From Phragmites australis (taxonomy: Eukaryota; Streptophyta; Magnoliopsida; Poales; Poaceae): a stretch of 64,000 nt of DNA. The translations under genes were made by a program, and so were the position numbers. Position 1 is the first letter of the stretch. The number at the start of each line of letters is the position of its first letter. Shown piece by piece: positions 45,409 through 54,731 of the stretch. The notes under the pieces were generated by a model. The model saw only the letters and a list, made by a program, of their open reading frames with translations, made no database searches and was not told the origin of the DNA. Location: positions 11,291,501 through 11,355,500 of the forward strand of contig NC_084942.1 of assembly GCF_958298935.1 (NCBI RefSeq), given 5' to 3'.

Positions 45409-46820
45409 TGTCGATGTATCAGGAACTGGGGGTCCCCGAATCCCGAGACCAGGCCAGCCATCCACCACATGGCGCCATCCCGCGAGGTCTCTCCTGTAGG
45501 ATGAGAAAAGGCCAATCCCCGGGAGAAGGTGCTCGGGGCCACGGTCGGTGGCCCCCGAGTACCCCAGTTCCCCGATGATCCACGGAATCCTAGTACCGGG
45601 AAGAAAGTGCTTGGGGAGGTGTACGGTCACCCCCGAGCACCCTAGTCCCCCGACGATCAGAAGAGCTAAGTTCCGGGAGAGAGTGCTCGGGCTGCGTGCG
45701 GCGGCCCCCGAGCACTCGGTTCCCTGAGGATCCGTACAAGAGTGCTCGGGAGAGAGTGCTCGGGGAGGTGAACAGTACCCCCGAGCACTCGGCACCTTGA
45801 GGACAAGGAAAGGCATTCTCGGGAGAGAGGGCTCGGGGATGTAAACAGTACCCCCGAGCACTCGGTACCCCGACAACCCAGAAAGACCCCCGAGGGGCCT
45901 ACCGATGAGGTGTGAACCAGTCAAAGGCCCGAGGTCGCATTTAATGAGCGTGCGTGGCCTGACGCCTCCAACTACTCCCGCCGCGCTCAGCATCAGTCCC
46001 TGGCATGTTTTGGCAGAGAGGCGTGGGGTTATTAATTGCACGGATCCCGTCCCGTGCCATCCGGCTTGTCTCGGGATAACAACGTAACGATCAAGGCGTT
46101 CCGTCTGCCGCGCTGCTGTGGCAGGGGAACAAGACAGGGCGGGCACGCCGGGTTGCTCTGCGGCTGCCCGATGGGCCCTCTCCACGGCGCCCGTTGCCAG
46201 GGCATTTATGGTGATGGGTGACCGGGCGTGCGACGCATTTTCCACCCTCGGTCACTTTACCCAGAGGAAATGATGACGCCCTTTCCATTGATGGCGTCTC
46301 AGAACTCGAGCCCCCCTCCTTCCGTTCAGGGCATGTCGCGGCCGGCGAGTACTTAAAGCAGCCGGCAGCACAGAAGCAAGAAACGGAGAAGTAGACAGAG
46401 AGAAAAAGAGAGAAGAAAGACAAAAGACGAAGAATAGCACAACAGAGACCAAGAGCAGGCACGAAGAACACAGCGCAAGAGAACACTGTGAGGAAGGCTG
46501 AGCTCAGTCCCAGCCGAAGAACAAGGAGCCTCAAGCTCTTAGATAGACCCACATTCTTGTAACCAGCAACATCCTTGAGGGACTTCCTCAAGACAGTTAT
46601 AGCATCCATATAGGAGTAGTGTATTACGCCCCCGTGCGGCCCGAACCTGTCTAAATTCTGGTGCATTTACTTCTTCTTGCACTAGGTCAACACCCCCACC
46701 ACCGGTCGTTGCATTCATTCCCATTTATTTCTCCGACGAACTTATTCAGGATCATCCCCCGGCCAAATCTCTAAAAAGGGGTCTCTCAGGATCCCTGCGA
46801 CAGGAGTTAATCCTCCGACA
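45409..46820 (+). repeat. 3' LTR of the gypsy element
   Basis: 1,412 bp, same ends as the 5' LTR. One U3 unit near 45,740-45,770 carries an extra GAGAGAGTGCTCGGG copy that the 5' LTR lacks. Other differences are scattered, mostly transitions. Confidence 0.92.
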
Positions 46821-46991
46821 AGTGCCGACTGAGGCCTTCAGCCAACAATGATAACTCCATCACTGCCGATTCCCTAAGCCGGTAGTGATAGTTAGTCCCT
46901 AACTATCACTGCTCGTTACCCGCTGCCGACTCTAAAACCGACAGTGAAGGGGGTTTTGGAGCCAACAGTGATGTGTTGTTCTGTATTAGTG
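46821..46991. repeat. CACTA-2 right subterminal array, second part, and terminal repeat
   Basis: AGTGC (46,821-46,825) is the right copy of the gypsy duplication. GCCGACTGAGGCC, AAGCCGGTAGTGATAG and ACCGACAGTGAAGG units follow, and the element ends in CTGTATTAGTG at 46,991. Confidence 0.8.
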
Positions 46992-46994
46992 GCT

Positions 46995-47144
46995 GATCAA
47001 CAAGAGAAATAATTCCTTTTGGAATAAATTCATCTGCATCATGCAGGACGAAGAAATAGCAAATAAACATGATGATGCTCCATTGATTAATCTACAATGA
47101 TCGATGAAAAGGTATACATATTCTCTCTCTGTGTATATATATAT
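46995..47144. other. Short unassigned spacer
   Basis: No gene seen. It continues the host DNA that stood left of CACTA-2 at 21,849-21,923 before the insertion. Confidence 0.35.
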
Positions 47145-47565
47145 ATGGGATAACGTTATTTAACGTGCAATGTCTTAAATAAATATTTAACACGCCCACA
47201 ACACAACCTTGTCCAATTAGCCCACGACCGAAAAATCCCTATTCCTTGACCGAAAAATCCCCATCAAGTGACCAAAAAAACCCATTAAAAAACTAAAAAC
47301 CAATGGTCGGAAAATCCTCATCCAGGGAACGGAAAAAACCTATTAAAAAACTGAAAACTAACGACTGGAAAATGCTCATCCAATAACTGGAAAAAACCCA
47401 TTAAGAAACCCAAAAAACTTCTCCTGACCGTAAAAACATTGTTCTCCATAAAAATATGATTTATGGTTGTGGGACTATTTTTACGTTATGGACGTGGGTT
47501 TGCTTGTTCGGTGGTCAACATGCTAAATAGTTTATTTAGCATGTTGGGTGTTAAATAGAAATATA
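47145..47565. mobile_element. Small inverted-repeat element between (TA)n tracts (Micron-like), copy 1
   Basis: The left end has TATTTAACGTGCAATGTCTT then AAATAAATATTTAACA. The right end, reverse complement, has TATTTAACACCCAACATGCT then AAATAAACTATTTAGCA. Short TA runs flank both sides. The interior repeats a GACCGAAAAATCCC(C/T)AT phrase several times. There is no coding. Confidence 0.55.
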
Positions 47566-47751
47566 TATATATATATACATATGTATACATATATATATAA
47601 ACTCCCGACTCGATTCATAGTTGATCCCAGTACAACTGAAGTATGTACTACTTTCTGAGATGTATATACTTCTTTATAAATAAAATATATATTTTTAGAT
47701 ATATATACTTCTTTCTGAACCCACATTAGAGAGGGAGTATGTACACTCAGA

Positions 47752-47800
<49 letters not shown>
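47566..47800. repeat. (TA)n microsatellites and AT-rich DNA between two small elements
   Basis: TA runs at about 47,566-47,600 and 47,755-47,800 surround a 160-bp AT-rich piece that ends GGGAGTATGTACACTC and may be a decayed third small element. Confidence 0.5.
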
Positions 47801-47804
<4 letters not shown>

Positions 47805-48177
47805 AAAACTAGTATGTACTCCTGGGTGTATGTACTCCCACCTCTCATATATCACTTTTACACGTGTGTTATACTTCTTTATCACTTTAAATATACTTCA
47901 TTAGTAATTATAAGATACTACAATATAAATCCCAAGAAAATTTTTATGAAATTCCATGATTTTTATCATAATTTGCGTATATACTTCTTTTATGTATAAA
48001 AAAGAGTATATAGAAAAAATGAAAAGCTAATATTGAATTTTTTTTCATACAACTCATATTGGAGTATCTTAGAATTAGTACGAGAGTATACTAAAAATGA
48101 TAAAAGAGTATAAAGTGTTTGTTTAGGTGGTATATTGCATGTGGGAGTACATACTCCTAGGAGTATAGAATAGGTGT

Positions 48178-48180
<3 letters not shown>
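47801..48180. mobile_element. Small inverted-repeat element between (TA)n tracts (Micron-like), copy 2
   Basis: The left end TAGGAAAACTAGTATGTACT then CCTGGGTGTATGTACTCCC mirrors the right end GGGAGTACATACTCCTAGGA then GTATAGAATAGGTGTCCTA. Long pure TA runs abut both ends (47,755-47,800; 48,181-48,213), the setting described for rice Micron MITEs. There is no coding. Confidence 0.6.
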
Positions 48181-48217
<37 letters not shown>

Positions 48218-48239
48218 TTTAGTGCATATTCGGAGTTTA

Positions 48240-48501
48240 GACAATTTTTTCACCTATAACATAAGTGACGAGTAATGATTAAATCCGTCACCTATAACCT
48301 GGTCATAAATGACGGGTCTCCCCACACCAGTCATAAGTGACGGATCATAGTACAACCCGCCACTTATGACTTAGCATAGGTGACAGGTCTTCCTGGGCCA
48401 GTAATAAGTGACGGATTGTAATATGATCCATCATTTATGAGTAGTGATAAGTGACGGGTGATATTGGTGTCCGTCACTTATTACTTACATATGTTATAAA
48501 G
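48240..48501 (+). promoter_or_regulatory. CACTA-3 left subterminal array with TATA box
   Basis: (C/T)ATAAGTGACGG(G/A)T and ACCCGTCACTTATG units alternate to about 48,484, then TTATAAAG at 48,494-48,501, the likely TNP2 promoter. The terminal inverted repeat itself is gone. Confidence 0.6.
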
Positions 48502-48901
48502 CTAGTTGGCAGCCACTGTGCGGGCTGAATAGTAGTCAATAGTACCGCGTGCTTAGTTCTGGCGATTTTCTCCGGTTTCACTAGAGACTCTCTAATATTT
48601 TGGTAATTTAAAGTTTGAATTGGTGGTAGGTCTTTGAAGATTTGTATCTCCCCCTTTCCTTCTCCTCTAATCCCTATTTGGTAGATTTGTTGTGCTTTGA
48701 GTTGTAATTGGTCATTTTGCATCTTTATCCAAAATCTTAGTACAAGTGAGTTGTATTTAAGTTAGATTTGGTACTAGGTTTGGCTGATCTTCCGCGAGAT
48801 GTCATAGATCTAGTGTATTTGTTGGAGATTTTAATCACATGCTTAACCATGAAATTAAGGTCATTATTAATGAAGAATGAATATTTTTACATTAGTTGTA
48901 G
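48502..48901 (+). other. CACTA-3 leader and 5' intron of TNP2
   Basis: AT-rich, ending in a TTGTAG acceptor that abuts the start codon. No other gene seen. Confidence 0.4.
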
Positions 48902-51900
48902 ATGACGGACAGAAGTTAGATATACCTCAAGACCCGGACTTGTACGGAGTACCTGAGCGGGGTGAAGCATTTCATGAGTGCTGCCTTGGTGGATATGAAA
49001 GATTGTGGTATAACGGCAATGTATTGTCTATGCCGCGACTGCAGGAATGAAAAGAAGTTCCCGAAACCAGACAATATCCATGCACACTTGGTCATGCATG
49101 GATTTAAAGAGAATTATACATGTTGGAACAAACATGGCGAAGAAGGCCTTAACGAGGGAGGGATGGATCGGGCCCTCCATGCTGACAGTGTGGATCAAGG
49201 ACTTACACCCGATAAAATGGATCATGATCTCAGGGATGAGGACATATTAGGTTTGAATGATAATGATCTCGAGGATTTTGTGGAGAATGTGGACCAGATG
49301 GTGCGGGATGTTGAGTGGCACGACAAGTATAACAATGGTGAGTTTGCTAATTTCCAGGAATTTGTGCGGGATTCCAAAATGCCCCTTTATCCCAACTGTA
49401 AGGAGAAGTACACGCAGATCTTTAGGAACCTAAAGCTTCTACAGCTGAAAGCAACCCATGGTTGGATTGACAAGAGTTTCGAAGCATTGCTGGATCTGCT
49501 AAGGGACATGCTACTGGAGGGGAACTTGGTGCCCAAGGGCGTCTACGACGCAAAGAAGATAATTTGTCCTTTAGGACTGGAAATAGAAAAAATACATGCA
49601 TGTAAGAAGGATTGTATCTTGTTTCATGGAGAGTATGCAGAGCTGAATCAATGCCCCGTGTGTGGAACCCATCGATATAAGCGTAGAAATGACGGTGGTG
49701 ACGGGGACAAAGGCAAGAAAAAGTAAAGGTGGTCCTAGGAAGGTGGTGTGGTATTTTCCTGTAATTCTCCGTCTGAAGCGTTTGTTTGCCAACAGAAAGG
49801 AGGCCTAATTGGTACGTTCGCATAAGGAGGGTCGTAAGAATGACACAATGATACAACACTCGGCAGATTCTGCTCAGTGGCGAATCGTTGATTCCACATT
49901 TGGTTGGTTCGCCGCAGAATTGAGAAATATTAGGTTTGCTATGAGCACGGATGGCATGAATCCATTCGGTAACATAAGTACCTCACATAGCACCTGGCAT
50001 GTTGTATTGTCAATCTACAACCTTCCACCCTGGCTTTGTAACAAGAAGAAATACATTATGTTGTTGATCTTGATATCAGGACCGAACAACCTAGCAACGA
50101 TATAGATGTGTACCTCAGGTCTTTAGTCGATGATCTTAAGAAACTCTGGTCGGAATGCATCGAGGTTTGGGATCAGTACAAGCAAGAGTACTTTACCTTG
50201 CACGCCATGTTGTTCGTCACCATCAATGATCTGCCAACACTTTGTAACCTGTCAGGTCAGAGTAAAAGAAAAGGTGAAGCATGCCCCTATTTCTTAGATG
50301 ACACATGCAGTTTGAGGTTGAACAACTCAAAGAAAACAGTATACATGCGGCATTGACGTTTCCTTCCTAGGAAACACCCGTACCGAAACATGGACAAGCA
50401 GTTCGATGGCACAAGGGAGAAAGCATTACCTCCGAGGTATTTCAGCGGCGAAGATGTCCACAATGAGGTTAAGAATATCAATATTGTCCTTGGCAAGCGA
50501 AATCAATCCTCTAAGGATGATGAATAGTTAGGAATGTGGAACAAGAAATTTATACTATTCGAGCTAGAGTATTGAGAAAAATTATATGTTCGTCACTCTA
50601 TCGACAACATGCATGTAAAGAAGAATATCTGCGAGAGTCTGATTGGTACATTGCTCCAAATGAAGGGAAAATGAAATGATCATGAGAATGCATGAGCTGA
50701 CCTTGAAGAAATGAGCTTAAGGTCGGAGCTCCATGCACAAGATACGGACAAAGGAAAACACCTACCCCCAGCAGCTATCATTCTCTCCAGGAAGGAGAAA
50801 AGGAACTCTACGAGTTCTTGCATAGTGTGAAAGTTCCCTTTGGTTACTCGTCCAACATCGTAAGACTTGTGTCAGTGAAAGAGCTAAAAATGAATTTTGC
50901 CATGATGAAGTCCCATGATTGCCATGTGATGATGACGTCACTGCTTGCGGTAGAAATTAGGAACATCCACCCAATAAAGGTTCACGAGGCTATCCTGAGC
51001 CTGTGCTTTTTCTTCAATGCAATTGAACAAAAGGTGCTCGATCCAGACTCGTTGGAGGAGCTAGAAAGAAGACACTTTGAGACTCTATGTGTTCTTGAGG
51101 TGTATTTCCCACCATCATTTTTCGATATCATGGTACATCTCATTGCTCACCTAGTGAAGGAGATACACTACCTTGGCCCCGTGTTCCTGCATCACATGTT
51201 TCCATACGAGAGATATATGGGCATTCTCAAGTAGTACGTAAGGAATCGAGCCTTTTTTGAGGGATGCATCATGCAAGGTTACGCGACAGAGGAAGCATTG
51301 GAGTGGTCTGTTAATTACATTGGCCCAAATAACCAAATTGGCGTGCCTAAATCTCGCCATGAGGGGAGGCTCGCAGGTGTGGGAGTTCTAGGGAATATGG
51401 CAATAACTCCTGATCCGAAGGCTTACGACCAAGCTCATTTCCTTGTGCTGCAGCAAATGAGCAAAGTGTGCTGATATGTCGATGAGCACAAGCAGATCTG
51501 TTTGAAGAGAATCCAGGGCAGACTGAAGCTTGGGTTGTGAGGCAACATATGCGAAGATTTACGACTTGGTTCCGAGATCGAAGCAGACAATCAAGTACTC
51601 CTACAAGTGCTTTGGTAAAAAAATTGGCACAGGCCCTATATACACAATTATGACATATCAAGGGTATGATATAAACATATACACATTTTACACAGTTGCC
51701 CAAGATGAGAAGAGCATATACTAGAACAGTGGTGTTCGTATAGAAGCTTATGACAATAACATGCAGAGGGGCACATACTATGGTCAAATAGAGGAGATCT
51801 GGGAGCTGAACTACTTGGGATTCAAGGTAGCCCTATTTCGGTGCCGTTGGGTACGTCGGGCAAAGGGAGTCACTAATGACAAGTATGGGTTCACTAGCGT

Positions 51901-52189
51901 TGATCTCAAACATGTCGGATACAAGTCTGAACCCTTCGTACTCGCTAAAGATGTTTGCTAAGTCTTTTATGTGACTAACACAACAAAGAAGAAACGTCAT
52001 GTGGTTGTCACTGGGAAAAGACGCATAGTCGGAGTTGCAAACGTCATTGATGAGGAAGAGTTCAATCAATTCGATGAAATCCCCCCTTTTACTACTGCAG
52101 TCCTACCATGCCTTTCGCCGATCAAGAAAACTCCATACATCCGCCCCGACCATAATGAAGGGATCCATGTCAAGAAAGCACGAAAATGA
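48902..52189 (+). pseudogene. TNP2-type CACTA transposase, broken (CACTA-3)
   Basis: The start is the ATG after a TTGTAG acceptor, MTDRS, then TAG where relatives have Trp, then IYLKTRTCTEYLSGVKHF. A 254-codon frame (48,962-49,726) holds the Transpos_assoc domain (CLCRDCRNEKKF, HGFKENYTCWNKHGEEG) and the start of Transposase_21 (LEIEKIHACKKDCILFHGEY, CPVCGTHRYKRR). A frame change leads to NIRFAMSTDGMNPFGN, YNLPPWLCNKKKYIM (about 49,920-50,060), DVYLRSLVDDLKKLW, YKQEYFTLHAMLF. DUF4218: 50,600-51,240 (MKSHDCHVMMTSL, PSFFDIMVHLIAHLVKEI, ERYMGILK). DUF4216: about 51,650-52,189 (GYDINIYTFYT, YYGQIEEIWELNY, IRPDHNEGIHVKKARK, TGA). Several stops make it inactive. Confidence 0.88.
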
Positions 52190-52374
52190 CAAATTTGAAT
52201 TTCAGTGTGAAATTTTTAATATTAATGACAAATTTGTAATATTAATGTTAAATTTGTAATATTAATGGCAAATTTGACTTTTAAGTTAATGTTAATGTCA
52301 AAATTGAATTTTAAGTTTCAAGTTATTTGAATTTGTAATATCAATGTCAAATTTGAATTTTTACTTACAATAGA
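52190..52374. other. CACTA-3 TNP2 3' region
   Basis: AT-rich with a TTGTAATATTAATG(T/G)(T/C)AAATT phrase repeated four or five times (52,195-52,360). Probably the 3' untranslated region. Confidence 0.45.
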
Positions 52375-52766
52375 TGACGGGTGATATTAATAACCCGTCA
52401 CCTTTTACAGGAAATAAGTGACGGGTGACATTTATAAATCGTCACCTATCACTTATATGTACAGACCGAGTCGAAGTAAAAGGTGACGGGTGATATTAAT
52501 AACCCGTCATCTTTTACTTACAATAAGTGACGGGTGACATTTATAACCCGTCACCTATCACTTATATGTACAGACCGAGTCGAAGTAAAAGGTGACGGGT
52601 AATATTATAACCCGTCACCTTTTACTTACAATAAGTGACGGGTGATAATTATAGGTGACAAGTAATATTATCACCCGTCACCTATGACTTATATGTACAT
52701 GTCGAGTCAAAGAAAAAGGTGACGGGTAATATTATCACTCGTCACCTATGACATGTTTGTATATAA
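52375..52766 (+). promoter_or_regulatory. Internal copy of the CACTA-3 repeat array with a TATA box
   Basis: About ten GTGACGGGT(G/A)AT and ACCCGTCACCT units in both orientations. A longer unit containing TATGTACAGACCGAGTCGAA is repeated three times (52,455, 52,565 and, diverged, 52,692). TATATAA follows at 52,760-52,766, then a C-rich leader. It is the likely promoter of the second gene. Confidence 0.7.
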
Positions 52767-54731
52767 CCCTAGCTAGTCCCCACGCGTGTAGTCTCATTTT
52801 GCCTAAGTCTTTTTGCCTACGCAAAGTTAGGGTTCGCCGTCTCCGTTGCCCTCCACCCGCCGCCACGAGCCGTCGCCGTCCACCTGTCGCCATTGCCCCA
52901 TCGCCCATCGTTGTCCACCCGTCGCCCTTGCCACACGCCGTGGCCCCCCGACCTGTCTTCGTCCCCGCCGTCACCCCGTCGCCGTCGTCAAGGTTTGCAC
53001 CCTTTTCCTCATTGCATGCAGGCCGGCTTGATTTCTTTTGATTCTGACTAAGATTACGTTCAATTCTGGAGATAGAGAGGAGTCACAAGGTGTGATGCAC
53101 AAGGAGAAGGAGATGGTGCTCTAGTTCTTGCTGTTCTATACAAGAGTCATCGTTTCTGGTGTGCTAGTATAGAAAAATCTATAGGATTTCATTATCCTTG
53201 AGAAAAAAACAATTCTCAAAGATAAATCAATTAAGTCTAAGAAAAGACTATAAAATTCAAGAAAGTGTGTGTGTTCATGGCCTAATTGTAGTGAGAAGTT
53301 TGGGATTCAAATCTTTAGTAATTAGTTTAATTTGAACTAACCCCTAAAGGTTCCCCGTACAAAACAATATTGAACATGACTATTTCCAATGCTTTTCCTC
53401 ACAGTACTGAAGTGGCTACTTCCAATGATGCTTTTTCTTACCTACTCATAGTACCGGTTATATATTTACATATATGTTATTATTTTTAGGCATGTGATAG
53501 GAATGTATTCATAGATATATGAGTATGGTGTACATACTTAGCGGTATTGTATGTATGTTACCTTGTAGTCGGGAAAAAAACATGGGTAGAGGCCGATAAT
53601 CTTGGTATGTTGTTGATGTACTTCATGCATCAATTCCTTGTCGGCCGTTTCTCTTTTGTTCTCATCTTTTCGGTAAGTGCATTAATCACAAGATATATGA
53701 ACAATTAGATATCAGGCAATTGATGAATTGAGGACCCCACGACATGATAGGTTTACAAAGCCTCTAGAGCACTAAACCTAATAACACCCGGCTATAGGTT
53801 ACTCCAAAATTCAAAAACAGATTGTACTAATGCATGCATATCATGCATGCATGAGTAAGAAAAGAGATAAATAATTGTCAAATTAAGCCCCGAGCTCCAT
53901 GTACTTCTCTCTCCTTCCCCCTTCTCCTTCTCCCTTAGAGAATCATATTGTTACTTCATGAGATAATTAAGGGTTAAAGCATTTCTTGCATGAATGGTAT
54001 TGTCCAACAGAGAAAACCTAACTGACATGTTATAACTGACCATTTTTACAAATTACAGCTAGTGTATGTAAATATATATATATATATATACATACATACA
54101 TATATATATATATGACTAGTATAGTAATCAAAAAGACATTCACCAAATACATATAGCTAAAAAAACGTATCAAGTAGCAGCTGTGTGTCAGTCCATGTGC
54201 ATGCATCTTTGAACTTTTTGACCAACGTACATACTTAACTAGCATAGCCGGCTACCTCAAGTATGTTTGAAGTGTTTCTAGGACATTGTATGTACACGCA
54301 TGGCATCACCACAAGCCTTAGATCCAGTTATATGCATATGGTCATGATTATTTTTCTTTCACAAATACGCATGTACTCTGGACACCCTCAAGCTAGGTTT
54401 CATCTTGAAAGAAAGTCAAACTGAATTAGTAAAGATGAAAAAGTATGTGGTAGTATACTACATGAAGGACAACTATATATGCCATCAATACGTCCAGAAA
54501 AGAATCTTGGAGATTCTTCATACTGCTAATCGGAACCATTGGAGTTAATTAATTACAGGCAGTCTGTACTTTCTTTGCCTGGACTTTACATTCCTCTACT
54601 ATTAGTGTTACTTTTCAGTTACTTATATATGTTAGTTGGGTGATAAGGTTCGTTATGTATTAGTTGGAGGCAATGGTGAAATTTGGATCATAATTGTTAA
54701 CCTTGATTCCTTTTCTTTCCTCTAAGAAACC
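52767..54731 (+). other. CACTA-3 leader exon and long intron of the second gene
   Basis: A GC-rich leader with CGCCGTC phrases (52,790-53,000) is followed by AT-rich intron. It includes a (TA)n/(CATA)n microsatellite at 54,070-54,112. The 3' part carries CTTGATTCCTTTTCTTTCCT (about 54,702), also present in the CACTA-1 intron near 13,513. Confidence 0.45.

Larger units (their letters stand above)
34565..46820 (+). mobile_element. Full-length Ty3/gypsy retrotransposon (Tat/Grande-like), 12.3 kb, lacking reverse transcriptase
   Basis: Two LTRs (34,565-35,965 and 45,409-46,820), both TGTCGATG...CCGACA, are flanked by AGTGC at 34,560-34,564 and 46,821-46,825. Inside come a primer-binding site, gag, protease joined to the end of RNase H, integrase, a long non-coding tract with direct repeats, an antisense ORF, and a polypurine-like tract. 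The antisense ORF and large size point to the Tat lineage (Grande, RIRE2). With no reverse transcriptase it needs help in trans. About 11 mismatches were counted by eye over the first ~255 bp of the LTR pair, so the insertion is fairly recent. Confidence 0.93.
21927..46991 (+). mobile_element. CACTA-2: CACTA transposon split by a nested gypsy element
   Basis: The left end reads CACTACAATAGAAATGGGCT. The right end, reverse complement, reads CACTAATACAGAACAACACA. Subterminal repeats are of the CACTGCCGGCT/AGCCGGCAGTG type at both ends. Excluding the 12.3-kb insertion (34,565-46,820 plus one AGTGC copy), the element is about 12.8 kb. It holds a TNP2 gene, an internal repeat block, a TNPA-like/C48 gene and a further small ORF, all plus-strand and all broken. 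Confidence 0.85.

Noticed and set aside
45196..46245. 349-codon minus-strand frame in the 3' LTR
   Set aside because: It lies across the repeated U3 hairpins. The same kind of frame appears in the 5' LTR, and no protein family fits.
54070..54245. Minus-strand ORF over the (TA)n tract
   Set aside because: Largely microsatellite translation (YIYMYVCIYIYIY); not a gene.
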